64,000 nucleotides of DNA. It comes from Pseudonocardia thermophila (GTDB lineage Bacteria > Actinomycetota > Actinomycetes > Mycobacteriales > Pseudonocardiaceae). A program made the position numbers and the translations under genes. Every line of letters begins with the position of its first letter. Position 1 is the stretch's first letter. Where the stretch lies: assembly GCF_900142365.1 (NCBI RefSeq), contig NZ_FRAP01000006.1:62001-126000 (forward strand), written 5' to 3'. Below the pieces are notes generated by a model that worked only from the letters and a program-made list of their open reading frames with translations, had not been told where the DNA came from and did no database searches. This document shows positions 37,677 through 46,437 of the stretch, in pieces.

Positions 37677-40556
37677 GTGTCAATCGGAACGACGAGCTCG
37701 ACGCCCGCGACCGGCACGAGCCGCAGCAACTCGTCGGGAGGTCGTAGGCGCAACACACCGTCCGGCTCGACCACGGGGGGTCGAACACGCCGGTTGGTGA
37801 TCGTCGAGTCCGGTACGAAGGCCAAGAAGATCCAGCAGTACCTGGGCAAGGACTACATCGTCGAGGCGTCGGTGGGCCACATCCGGGATCTGCCGCGCGG
37901 GGCCGCCGATGTGCCGGCGAAGTACAAGGGCGAGCCGTGGGCACGGCTCGGCGTCGACGTCGACAACCAGTTCACCCCGCTGTACGTCGTGCAGCCGGAG
38001 AAGAAGAGCAAGGTCGCGGAGCTGAAGTCCGCGATGAAGGACGTCGACGAGATCCTGCTCGCCACCGACCCCGACCGGGAGGGCGAGGCGATCGCCTGGC
38101 ACCTGCTGGAGACGCTCAAGCCGAAGGTGCCCGTGCGCCGGATGGTCTTCCACGAGATCTCCGAGCCCGCGATCCGCGCCGCGGTCGACAACCTGCGTGA
38201 TCTGGATCTCGATCTGGTCGACGCCCAGGAGACCCGCCGCATCCTCGACCGGCTCTACGGCTACGAGATCTCCCCGGTGCTGTGGAAGAAGGTCATGCCG
38301 AAGCTCTCGGCGGGCCGGGTGCAGTCGGTGGCGACCCGGATCATCGTCGAGCGCGAGCGCGAGCGGATGAAGTTCGTCCCGGCGAGCTACTGGGACATCG
38401 CCGCGCAGATGGACGCGGGCGCCGACGCGTCGCCGCGGCTGTTCCCCGCCCGGCTGGTGGCGATCGACGGCAACCGGGTGGCCACCGGCCGCGACTTCGG
38501 CCCGGACGGCCGGCTGAAGGAGAACAAGTCCAACCCCGCGCTGGCGCTGGACGAGGCGAGCGCCCGCCGGCTGGCGGAGGCGCTGCGCGACCAGCCGTTC
38601 GTCGTCGAGTCGGTCGAGGCGAAGCCGTACACGCGCAAGCCGTACGCCCCGTTCATGACCTCGACGCTGCAGCAGGAGGCGGGCCGCAAGCTCCGGTTCT
38701 CCACCGACCGCACGATGCGCAGCGCGCAGCGGCTGTACGAGAACGGCTACATCACCTACCTGCGCACCGACTCGATCACCCTGTCGCCCACGGCGATCCA
38801 GGCGGCCCGGGAGCAGGCCAGGGAGCTCTACGGGGACGAGTACGTGCCGGCCCAGCCCCGGCAGTACAACCGCAAGGTCAAGAACGCCCAGGAGGCCCAC
38901 GAGGCCATCCGGCCGGCGGGCGACCGGTTCCGCACCCCGGGCGAGGTCGCGAACGAGCTCGAGGGCGACGACTTCCGCCTCTACGAGCTGATCTGGCAGC
39001 GCACGGTGGCCTCGCAGATGGCCGACGCGCGCGGCACCACGGTCAGCGTGCGGCTGCACGGGACCGCGGCCACCGGCGAGGAGGTCACCTTCACCGCCTC
39101 CGGCCGCACGATCACCTTCCCCGGGTTCCTCAAGGCGTACGTGGAGGCCCTGGACGAGGGTGCGGGCGGACAGGCCGACGACGCCGAGTCACGGCTGCCG
39201 GAGCTCACCGAGGGCCAGGAGCTCACCGCGGCCGAGCTGGTCCCGGAGGGCCACACCACGAGTCCGCCGCCGCGCTACACGGAGCCGAGCCTGGTCAAGG
39301 CGATGGAGGAGCTGGGGATCGGCCGCCCGTCGACCTACGCCTCGATCGTCAAAACGATCCAGGACCGCGGCTACGTGTGGAAGAAGGGCCAGGCGCTGGT
39401 CCCGTCGTGGGTGGCGTTCGCCGTGGTCGGGCTGCTGGAGCACCACTTCGGCCGGCTCGTCGACTACGACTTCACCGCGGCGATGGAGGACGAGCTCGAC
39501 CTCATCGCCAACGGTGAGGACGACCGCGTGCGCTGGCTCTCGGGCTTCTACTTCGGCGGCGACCAGGGCAGCGAGCGCTCGGTGGCGCGCGCGGGCGGGC
39601 TGAAGAAGCTCGTCGGCGTCAACCTGGAGGAGATCGACGCCCGCGAGATCAACTCGGTGCCGGTCTTCGACGACGTGGTGGTGCGCGTCGGGCGCTACGG
39701 ACCGTACCTCGAGCGCGTGCGCGACGGGGTGTCGCAGCGGGCCAACCTGCCGCCGGACCTGCCGCCGGACGAGTTGACGCCCGAGGTGGCCGAGCAGCTC
39801 TTCGCGGTGCCGCAGGAGGGCCGCTCGCTCGGCGTGGACCCGGTCACCGGGCACGAGATCGTGGTGAAGGAGGGTCGCTTCGGCCCGTACGTCACCGAGG
39901 TCCTGCCCGAGCCGGACGAGTCCGAGAACGGCACGAAGAAGAAGGCGGCCAAGGCGAAGCCGCGCACCGCGTCGCTGTTCAAGGGCATGACCACGGAATC
40001 GGTCACCCTGGAGGACGCGCTGCGGCTGCTGTCGCTGCCGCGGCTGGTCGGCACGGACCCGGAGACCGGCGAGGAGATCACCGCGCAGAACGGCCGCTAC
40101 GGGCCGTACCTGAAGAAGGGCTCGGACTCGCGCTCCTTGGAGAACGAGGAGCAGCTGTTCACGATCACCCTCGACGAGGCACTGGAGATCTACAAGCAGC
40201 CGAAGCAGCGCGGGCGGCGCGCGTCCGCGTCCGCCGCGCCGCTGCGCGAGCTGGGCCTCGACCCGGTGACGAAGAAGCCGATGGTCATCAAGGACGGTCG
40301 CTTCGGCCCGTACGTCACCGACGGTGAGACGAACGCCTCGCTGCGCAAGGGCGACACGGTCGAGGAGCTCACCGATGAGCGAGCGGCCGAGCTGCTCGCC
40401 GAGCGGCGGGCGAAGGCCCCGGCGAAGAAGAGCACGGCGAAGCGGTCCACCACCAGGACCAAGAAGGACGCGGCGGAGGAGCCGGCGAAGACGACCACCA
40501 CGAAGAAGACCCCCACCCGCCGCTCGACGGCGAAGGAGAAGGCCGCCGCGAAGTAG
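37677..40556 (+). CDS. topA: DNA topoisomerase I
   Basis: Type IA topoisomerase of 959 residues that relaxes negative supercoils. The TOPRIM domain shows LVIVESGTKAKKIQQYLG and LATDPDREGEAIAWHL. The catalytic tyrosine is in YITYLRTDSITLS (Tyr about 361), and GRPSTYASIV follows. C-terminally, repeated G-R-(F/Y)-G-P-Y motifs (for example DGRFGPYVT, NGRYGPYLK) mark the actinobacterial carboxy domain, followed by a Lys/Thr/Arg-rich tail from about residue 900. Zinc-finger cysteines are absent, as in mycobacterial TopA. GTG 37677 has GGAGTAGGAC upstream. Confidence 0.96.
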   Translation: MSIGTTSSTPATGTSRSNSSGGRRRNTPSGSTTGGRTRRLVIVESGTKAKKIQQYLGKDYIVEASVGHIRDLPRGAADVPAKYKGEPWARLGVDVDNQFTPLYVVQPEKKSKVAELKSAMKDVDEILLATDPDREGEAIAWHLLETLKPKVPVRRMVFHEISEPAIRAAVDNLRDLDLDLVDAQETRRILDRLYGYEISPVLWKKVMPKLSAGRVQSVATRIIVERERERMKFVPASYWDIAAQMDAGADASPRLFPARLVAIDGNRVATGRDFGPDGRLKENKSNPALALDEASARRLAEALRDQPFVVESVEAKPYTRKPYAPFMTSTLQQEAGRKLRFSTDRTMRSAQRLYENGYITYLRTDSITLSPTAIQAAREQARELYGDEYVPAQPRQYNRKVKNAQEAHEAIRPAGDRFRTPGEVANELEGDDFRLYELIWQRTVASQMADARGTTVSVRLHGTAATGEEVTFTASGRTITFPGFLKAYVEALDEGAGGQADDAESRLPELTEGQELTAAELVPEGHTTSPPPRYTEPSLVKAMEELGIGRPSTYASIVKTIQDRGYVWKKGQALVPSWVAFAVVGLLEHHFGRLVDYDFTAAMEDELDLIANGEDDRVRWLSGFYFGGDQGSERSVARAGGLKKLVGVNLEEIDAREINSVPVFDDVVVRVGRYGPYLERVRDGVSQRANLPPDLPPDELTPEVAEQLFAVPQEGRSLGVDPVTGHEIVVKEGRFGPYVTEVLPEPDESENGTKKKAAKAKPRTASLFKGMTTESVTLEDALRLLSLPRLVGTDPETGEEITAQNGRYGPYLKKGSDSRSLENEEQLFTITLDEALEIYKQPKQRGRRASASAAPLRELGLDPVTKKPMVIKDGRFGPYVTDGETNASLRKGDTVEELTDERAAELLAERRAKAPAKKSTAKRSTTRTKKDAAEEPAKTTTTKKTPTRRSTAKEKAAAK

Positions 40557-40572
40557 CCCGGCTACGGCGCGG

Positions 40573-41043
40573 TCAGCGCTGCAGCTGGGCCTTCACGGCC
40601 GCGGCGACACGGCCACCGTCCGCCCGCTTGCCGGCGGCCGCGGTGGCCTTCTTCATCACGTGCCCCATCTGCTTCATCGAGGGCTGCTCGCCCAGCTCGG
40701 CCGCGACCTCCTCGACGGCTTTGCGGGCGATCTCGGCCAGCTCCTCGTCGGTGAGGGGGGTCGGCAGGTAGCGGGCGAGGATCTCCCCCTCGGCGCGCTC
40801 CTTCTCCGCCAGCTCGGTGCGGCCGGCCCCGGCGAACGCCTCGGCGGCCTCGGCCCGCTTCTTGGCCTCCTTGGCGAGCACGGCGAGCACCTCGTCGTCG
40901 GTCAGCTCCCGCGCCTGCTCCCCGGCCACCTCGGCGTTGCCGACGGCCGTGAGCGCCATGCGGAGGGTGGCCTTCACCAGCTCGTCCCGCGACTTCATGG
41001 CCGCCGTGAGGTCGGCCCGCAGTCGCTCCTTCAACGTCGTCAC
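40573..41043 (-). CDS. GatB/YqeY-domain protein
   Basis: YqeY-like protein of 156 residues, all helical and charged, with TTLKERLRADLTAAMKSRDE at the N-terminus and PSMKQMGHVMKKATAA near the C-terminus. The YqeY domain also occurs at the end of GatB, where it contacts tRNA; the free-standing protein has no settled role. GTG 41043 is chosen because the conserved domain begins at once. Divergent from the phosphoesterase gene (46 bases). Confidence 0.88.
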   Translation of the reverse strand: MTTLKERLRADLTAAMKSRDELVKATLRMALTAVGNAEVAGEQARELTDDEVLAVLAKEAKKRAEAAEAFAGAGRTELAEKERAEGEILARYLPTPLTDEELAEIARKAVEEVAAELGEQPSMKQMGHVMKKATAAAGKRADGGRVAAAVKAQLQR

Positions 41044-41089
41044 GGGCGTCGACGGTAGTCCACCGCCACCGCGACGTAGGCTGGGTTTC

Positions 41090-42025
41090 ATGAACGGCTG
41101 GGTGAAGACGGCCCTCGGCGCGGCCGTGGCGGGCGCCGCCACGCTGGCGTACTCGACGCTGGTGGAGCTGCGGCACTGGACGCTGCGCGAGGCCCGGTTG
41201 CCCGTGCTCGCGCCGGGCACCCGGTCGCTGCGGGTCCTGCACGTGTCAGACATGCACATGCTCCCCCGGCAGCACGGGAAGCAGCGCTGGGTGGCCGAGC
41301 TCGCCGAGCTGGAGCCCGATCTCGTGGTGAACACCGGCGACAACCTCGCTCACCCGCACGCCGTGCCGTCCGTCGTGCAGGCCCTGGACCCGCTGCTGAA
41401 CCTGCCCGGGGTGTTCGTGTTCGGCAGCAACGACTACTACGCCCCGAAGCCGAAGAACCCGGCCCGCTACCTGGGCCGCAACGAGAAGCGGATCTACGGC
41501 GCCCCGCTGCCGTGGCAGGACCTGCGCGCCGCGTTCGTGGAGCGCGGCTGGCAGGACGCCACCCACGAGCGCCTCTCCCTGGACATCGACGGCGTCCGCG
41601 TCGCCGTCGCGGGCGTGGATGACCCGCACCTCGGTCGGGATCGATTCAGCAGGATCACCGGCCGGCCCATCGCCGACCTGAAGCTGGGCCTCACGCACTC
41701 GCCGGAGCCCCGGGTGCTCGACCGGTTCGCGGCCGACGGCTACGACCTCGTCATGGCGGGGCACACGCACGGCGGGCAGCTGCGCATCCCCGGCTTCGGT
41801 GCGCTGGTCACCAACTGCGGCCTGGACCGCTCCCGCGCTCGCGGCGCGTCCCGCTGGGGTGCGCACACCTGGCTGCACGTGTCCGCCGGTCTGGGCACCT
41901 CCCCGTACACCCCGGTGCGCTTCGCGTGCCCGCCGGAGGCCAGCCTGCTGACCCTCGTGCCCCGCCCGGTGGAGCCGGAACCCACGAAGGAGACCCCGAC
42001 GCGAGCCGCTGCGGACGTCGGCTAG
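41090..42025 (+). CDS. Metallophosphoesterase with N-terminal membrane helix
   Basis: Calcineurin-type phosphoesterase of 311 residues. An N-terminal hydrophobic segment (about 5-22) is followed by the dimetal motifs: VSDMHMLP (DxH), VNTGDNLA (GD), FGSNDYY (GND-like), and MAGHTHGGQLRIP (GHxH). It resembles the YkuE/YaeI group of membrane-associated phosphodiesterases. Substrate unknown. It ends 34 bases before the tRNA-Pro gene. Confidence 0.88.
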   Translation: MNGWVKTALGAAVAGAATLAYSTLVELRHWTLREARLPVLAPGTRSLRVLHVSDMHMLPRQHGKQRWVAELAELEPDLVVNTGDNLAHPHAVPSVVQALDPLLNLPGVFVFGSNDYYAPKPKNPARYLGRNEKRIYGAPLPWQDLRAAFVERGWQDATHERLSLDIDGVRVAVAGVDDPHLGRDRFSRITGRPIADLKLGLTHSPEPRVLDRFAADGYDLVMAGHTHGGQLRIPGFGALVTNCGLDRSRARGASRWGAHTWLHVSAGLGTSPYTPVRFACPPEASLLTLVPRPVEPEPTKETPTRAAADVG

Positions 42026-42059
42026 ACTTCTCCTCGGCCCGCCGGGAAGAGGGGCCGCT

Positions 42060-42139
<80 letters not shown>

Positions 42140-42190
42140 CGAAAGGCCCTGATCACAGCCTCCTGCGGGAGACCGGATCAGGGCCTTTCG
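42140..42190 (+). terminator. Terminator after tRNA-Pro
   Basis: Perfect 15-bp inverted repeat CGAAAGGCCCTGATC / GATCAGGGCCTTTCG with a 21-base loop, starting 4 bases after the CCA end of the tRNA. The descending arm contains TTT. Confidence 0.85.
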
Positions 42191-42211
42191 CAGTCCTCGG
42201 GATGGCGTTGC

Positions 42212-42370
42212 TCACGCGCTGGACCAGCCGCCGTACGCGGTCACGATCGCGCCGTTCACGTGCACCCCTTCGGCGCACCCGAGCCACGAGACGACCGCCG
42301 CGATCTCATCGGGCCGAGCCTTCGGCCCCATGGTGGCCTCGGCCAGGACGGCCCGCTCGACGGCCATCCC
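42212..42370 (-). pseudogene. Short-chain dehydrogenase C-terminal fragment
   Basis: The minus strand encodes only the last 50 or so residues of an SDR: RPDEIAAVVSWLGCAEGVHV, then NGAIVTAYGGWSSA and a stop, matching the family ending 'PeEiA..v.fL.s..a..vtGa.l.vDGGw.a'. No Rossmann motif, catalytic Tyr-Lys or plausible start exists upstream; the sequence turns into unrelated, frameshifted DNA. It is a relic next to the tRNA terminator. Confidence 0.75.
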
Positions 42371-42491
42371 TCGGCGCCGACGCGGCAGGTGCGGCGAGCA
42401 CATCAACAACCGACGGTGGCGGTGGGCAATGACCCTCCGGACCTGCCCCTGCGTCGCGCATCCCGGTCTGCACGCGCCACCCCGGAGCACG

Positions 42492-42700
42492 GTGTTCGAC
42501 CGGATCCTGCACATGGCCGTGTCGGTGAACGACATGGAGACGTCGCTGCACTTCCCCCGGACGTGCTGGGGCTGCGGGAATCCGACTGGATCGAACGACG
42601 TCGGTCTTCCTGCACGCCACCGAACCCTGCCACCATTCGCTGGTGTTCGTCGCGGCCCGGCCGCTGCGGGTGAACCGGACGACCTGGCGATCGAGTCCGC
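42492..42700 (+). pseudogene. Frameshifted VOC/extradiol-dioxygenase-like fragment
   Basis: Three plus-strand frames together spell one vicinal-oxygen-chelate domain: DRILHMAVSVNDMETSLHF in the first, VLGLRESDWIE in the second, and VFLHATEPCHHSLVFVAARP in the third. They are separated by two frameshifts, near 42555 and 42600. HHSLVF holds the metal-ligand histidine region of glyoxalase/extradiol dioxygenase proteins. The remainder is missing. A decayed gene, upstream of the CoA-transferase. Confidence 0.65.
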
Positions 42701-42817
42701 CACGGCCGGACCGTCGGCGCACCGGACCACAGGCCCGGTCGCTTCCCGCGGGTGCTGCACGCGAAGGATGTGCGGCAGCCCCGCTGGACCACTGATCGAG
42801 GAGCCGAACGCGCACCG

Positions 42818-43963
42818 ATGACCCCGACCGGACCGTTGAGCGGACTGCGGGTGCTGGACCTGACCAGCACGATGTCCGGCCCCTACTGCACGCTCCTGCT
42901 GGCGCAGCTCGGCGCGTCGGTCGACAAGATCGAGCCGCCAGAAGGGGACATCACCCGCTCGCTGATGCGCGGCCGCAACCCCGGCATGACCCCGATCTTC
43001 CTGGGCCTGAACGCGGGCAAGCGCAGCGCCGTGCTGGACCTGCGGACCCCCGAGGGCCGAGAGCGGCTCGCCGCGCTGCTGCCGCGCTACGACGCCGTCG
43101 TGCACAACATGCGTCCCGCGGCGGCAGCCCGGATCGGGCTGACCGAGGAGGGACTGGCCGCGGCGGGATCGGCCGCGCTGCTGTGCGAGATCGTCGGGTA
43201 CGGGCCGGGGCCGTACGAGGATCGGCCGGCCTACGACGACACGACCCAGGCGGTGTCCGGGATGGCTTGGGTGCAGGGCCGCGGCGAGACCCCGGAGTAC
43301 GTGCGTTCGGCGATCGCCGACAAGACCGCCGGCCTGTACGCGGCACTGGCGATCTGCGCCGCGCTGCTGGGCCGCGAGAAGGGACGCCCGACTCGCACGG
43401 TGCGGATCCCGATGTTCGAGACGATGGCCGCGTTCACGCTGGTCGAGCAGCTGGGCGGGCTGACGTTCGACCCGCCGGAGGGTCCGCCCCTCTACCCGCG
43501 GACGATGTCGCCGTCGCGGCGGCCGTACCCGACCGCGGACGGCTACGTCGCCGTGATGCTCTACACCGACCGGCACTGGCGGACGTTCCTGGAGTGGCTC
43601 GGGCGCGCCGACCTGGCTGCCGACGAGCGCTTCACCACCGTGGCGGGCCGATCGCAGCACATCGACGAGGTCTACGCGTTCCTGGCCGGCGAGTTGACCG
43701 CGCGCACGACGGACGAGTGGCTCAAGGTCTTCGCCGAGCTCGACGTCCCGGCGAGTCGCGTGCACACGTTCGCGGACCTGCTCACCGATCCCCACCTGAC
43801 CCAGGCGGGTCTCCTCGCCGTCGTCGACCACCCGACGGAGGGCCGGGTGCGGCAGGTGCGGGCACCGTTCCTGATCGACGGCGCCCCGCCCGCCGATCCG
43901 GCCCCGGCGCCGACCCTCGGCCAGCACACGGCCGAGGTGCTCGACGATCCCGGACGAGGGTGA
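42818..43963 (+). CDS. CaiB/BaiF-family CoA-transferase
   Basis: Family III CoA-transferase of 381 residues. It opens with LSGLRVLDLTSTMSGPYCT and QLGASVDKIEPPEGD, typical of the family. The catalytic aspartate is in SAIADKTAGLYAAL (Asp about 168). Later, GYVAVMLYTDRHWRTFLEWL and LDVPASRVHTFADLLTDPHL fit the family. Substrate unknown; this family activates carboxylic acids in the breakdown of aromatics, carnitine or sterols. ATG 42818 lies just after the VOC relic, so its original neighbours seem to have decayed. Confidence 0.9.
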   Translation: MTPTGPLSGLRVLDLTSTMSGPYCTLLLAQLGASVDKIEPPEGDITRSLMRGRNPGMTPIFLGLNAGKRSAVLDLRTPEGRERLAALLPRYDAVVHNMRPAAAARIGLTEEGLAAAGSAALLCEIVGYGPGPYEDRPAYDDTTQAVSGMAWVQGRGETPEYVRSAIADKTAGLYAALAICAALLGREKGRPTRTVRIPMFETMAAFTLVEQLGGLTFDPPEGPPLYPRTMSPSRRPYPTADGYVAVMLYTDRHWRTFLEWLGRADLAADERFTTVAGRSQHIDEVYAFLAGELTARTTDEWLKVFAELDVPASRVHTFADLLTDPHLTQAGLLAVVDHPTEGRVRQVRAPFLIDGAPPADPAPAPTLGQHTAEVLDDPGRG

Positions 43964-43998
43964 TCGGCCGGCCTCGCGTCGGACGCGACACTGCTGTG

Positions 43999-44547
43999 AT
44001 GCGCATCGGCATCGCCCACCACCTCGGCTGGGCCGTCGCGGTGACGGCGGCGACCGATCACCGGGTCGTCGATCGCCGCCGGATCGAGCTCATCGAGCCC
44101 GGTCTGCCGGTGGCACCGGTGGAGCACGACGGGCAGCCGCTCGACGACGCCGGGTTGGCCCGGCTCGTCGCCACCGTCCGGGCATCGGCCGCGCGGGCCG
44201 CCGGAGCGGCGCTCGCCGAGATCGCCGCGGCGGTGCCCGCCCCGATCACCGGGATCTGCTTGCGCGCCTGGCCGCTGGACTTCCCCGAGGACGTCGCCGT
44301 CCTGCGCCGCCCGCCGTACAACGCCCGCGCCGACTCCGTCATGTACCTGCAGGTGCTCGACGACGCCGCGCGCGCCCGCGGCTGGACGGTGCACACCTAC
44401 GACCCGAGGCAGGTCGAGCGGCAGGCCGCGGCGCTGCTCGGCGACCGGGCCGTCGAGGTGCTGCAGGGCCCGCGTGCGGCGTGGGGACCGCCGTGGACGA
44501 AGGACCACCGCACGGCACTCGCGGCGACCGTCGTCGCCTCGTCCTGA
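43999..44547 (+). CDS. Unknown protein, possibly RNase H-like fold
   Basis: A 182-residue protein I do not recognise. The N-terminal strand MRIGIAHHLGWAVAVTAATD followed by DRRRIELI resembles the first hairpin of RuvC/RNase H-like folds, and the last helix WTKDHRTALAATVV resembles their DHxxDA end, but the first metal-binding Asp (after GI) is His/Ala here. YLQVLDDAARARGWTVHTYD sits in the middle. Starts at ATG 43999; GTG 43996 is in frame. It follows the CoA-transferase by 35 bases and may share its transcript. Confidence 0.7.
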   Translation: MRIGIAHHLGWAVAVTAATDHRVVDRRRIELIEPGLPVAPVEHDGQPLDDAGLARLVATVRASAARAAGAALAEIAAAVPAPITGICLRAWPLDFPEDVAVLRRPPYNARADSVMYLQVLDDAARARGWTVHTYDPRQVERQAAALLGDRAVEVLQGPRAAWGPPWTKDHRTALAATVVASS

Positions 44548-44644
44548 GCGGACGATCAGCCGCCGGGGTCACGGCCGGGTCATGACCTCGGCCATGACGT
44601 TCGGCACTCCAGGGCACAGCCGGTCATCCCCGACTCTCGACGCC

Positions 44645-45049
44645 ATGACGACGACCGCTCCTTCCCCCGCCCGCACCCGCACGGCCCTCCGGTTCGCCCT
44701 GCACTACGGCGAGATGGCGATCGGCATGGCCCTCGGGATGGTGCTGCTGGGCCCGCTCTGGCGGCTGGTGTGGCCCGCCTCCGCCGAGGTGTTCGAGATC
44801 CACCTGGCCGTCATGGCCACGAACATGGTGATCGGGATGCTCGTCCCGATGCTGCTGCGCCGGCACTCGTGGCGCTCGATCGGCGAGATGTCCGCCGCGA
44901 TGTACGCGGCCTTCCTCGTGGTCCTCGGACCCTACTGGCTCGGCCTGGCCGGCGCCGGCTTCGTCCTGGTGTGGGGCCACGTCCTGATGTTCGGCGCGAT
45001 GTTCGTCCTGATGCTGGTGCGCCCCCACGACCACGGGAGCCGTCGATGA
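44645..45049 (+). CDS. Small polytopic membrane protein
   Basis: A 134-residue protein with four predicted membrane helices: around EMAIGMALGMVLLGPLW, IHLAVMATNMVIGMLVPMLL, AAMYAAFLVVLGPYWLGLA and WGHVLMFGAMFVLML. It is very rich in Met and has several His/Met pairs that could bind copper, though no known family motif is evident. ATG 44645 is the first start before the conserved-looking part. Its stop overlaps the start of the DJ-1-like gene (ATGA), so the two are made together. Confidence 0.75.
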   Translation: MTTTAPSPARTRTALRFALHYGEMAIGMALGMVLLGPLWRLVWPASAEVFEIHLAVMATNMVIGMLVPMLLRRHSWRSIGEMSAAMYAAFLVVLGPYWLGLAGAGFVLVWGHVLMFGAMFVLMLVRPHDHGSRR

Positions 45050-46383
45050 GCCGCGTCGCCGCCCGGGTCGGCCGGATCGTGCTCGTGCTCATCGCCGTGC
45101 TGGCCCTGCCGGCCGCCGTCGCCGGCCTCGACGTCCGCGCCGCGTTCGGCAGCTGGTACACCCCGGCCGGCCCGGCGCCCGCGCAGCTGCCCGCCCCGCC
45201 CGTGCACGACCCGGCCAAGCGCACCGCCGTGGTCCTCGCGAGCCTCGAGGGCACGACGGTCTCCGACGCGCTCGGCCCGTACGAGGCGCTCTCCGCCACC
45301 GGCGCGTTCAACGTCTACCTGGTCGCGCCGGAACGCCGGCCGGTGCCGCTGACCGGCGGCCTGGACGTCCTGCCCGACCTGGGCTTCGCCGAGCTGGACG
45401 AGCGCCTCGGCGGTGCCGCACCCGAGGTCGTCGTGGTGCCCGCCGTCACCGACGTGGGCCGGTCGTCATCCCGGCCGCTGGGGGAGTGGGCCACGAAGCA
45501 GATGGGTCGCACCCTGATGGTGAGCGTCTGCAACGGCTCCGGCGTGCTCGCCGCGGCCGGGCTGTTCGACGGCCGCAGCGCCACCGCGCACTGGACCCGA
45601 ATCGGCTCCTACGAGAACACCTACCCGCAGGTGGACTGGCAGCTCGGCGTGCGCTGGACCGACGACGGCGACCTGATCAGCTCCGCCGGGATCCTCTCCG
45701 GCATCGACGCCACCCTGCACGTGATCGACCGCCTGCTCGGCCCGGCCGCAGCTGCGCAGGCCGCCGCCGAGCTGGACTGGGCACCGCGCCCGGTCGCCCA
45801 GGAGCAGCACACCTGGCAGCCCTCGGACGCGATCGTCGTGCTCAACGGCGGCTACCGCTGGGACCCGGCCCGCATCGGTGTCCTGCTGCAGGACGGCGTG
45901 GGCGAGACCGAGCTGGCGGCGGTGTTCGACACCTACGGCTCGTACGTGTTCGTCACCCGCACGATCGCGCTGGGCACGGAGCCCGGGCGGCTCGTCCGCT
46001 CTCGGCACGGCCTGGTCCTGCTGCCCCGCGCCACCGTGGGCGAGCACCCGGTCGACCGGCTGCTCGTGCCGCACGGCCCGCTCCCGGCCACCGACGGAGT
46101 CGCGCCCGAGCAGTTCCCGCCCGCCGGCGTCGACCCGTTCGACGCCGTCCTGCACGACATCGCCGCGACCGTCGACGTGCCCACCGCCCGCTGGGTGGCC
46201 CGCGCGCTGGAGTACCCCGGCGCCGGTCTCGAACTCACCGGCCCCGGCTGGCCCGCCGGGCTGATCCTGCGCCCGGTCCTGCTGGCGCTCGTCGGCGCAG
46301 CCGTGGTGGTGGTGGGGACGGTGGTGGTGGGGACGGTGCGCAGGCGCCGGCGGACAGCGGCCGAGCCGTCGCGGATCAGCTGA
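45046..46383 (+). CDS. Membrane-anchored protein with tandem DJ-1/PfpI domains
   Basis: A 445-residue protein with membrane helices at both ends (about 9-28 and 407-432). Between them are two DJ-1/PfpI-like domains. The first (about 58-245) has the elbow LMVSVCNGSGVLAAAGLFDG with Cys162 and the expected ATAHW. The second (about 255-400) begins DAIVVLNGGYRWDPARIGVL, repeats 'DGVGETELAAVFDTYGSY' and has no nucleophile Cys in an elbow. The first domain may be an active amidotransferase-like or glyoxalase-like enzyme; the second looks structural. Translationally coupled to the upstream membrane protein. Confidence 0.8.
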   Translation: MSRVAARVGRIVLVLIAVLALPAAVAGLDVRAAFGSWYTPAGPAPAQLPAPPVHDPAKRTAVVLASLEGTTVSDALGPYEALSATGAFNVYLVAPERRPVPLTGGLDVLPDLGFAELDERLGGAAPEVVVVPAVTDVGRSSSRPLGEWATKQMGRTLMVSVCNGSGVLAAAGLFDGRSATAHWTRIGSYENTYPQVDWQLGVRWTDDGDLISSAGILSGIDATLHVIDRLLGPAAAAQAAAELDWAPRPVAQEQHTWQPSDAIVVLNGGYRWDPARIGVLLQDGVGETELAAVFDTYGSYVFVTRTIALGTEPGRLVRSRHGLVLLPRATVGEHPVDRLLVPHGPLPATDGVAPEQFPPAGVDPFDAVLHDIAATVDVPTARWVARALEYPGAGLELTGPGWPAGLILRPVLLALVGAAVVVVGTVVVGTVRRRRRTAAEPSRIS

Positions 46384-46386
46384 CTG

Positions 46387-46436
46387 GGTGCTGGCGGCTC
46401 GGTGCTGGCGGCTCGGTGCTGGCGGCTCGGTGCTGG
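46387..46436. repeat. 14-bp tandem repeat between convergent genes
   Basis: GGTGCTGGCGGCTC repeated three times perfectly, then eight bases of a fourth copy. It starts 3 bases after the DJ-1 gene stop and ends 1 base before the oxidoreductase stop (minus strand). It fills the whole gap between the two stops. Confidence 0.92.
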
Positions 46437-46437
46437 A

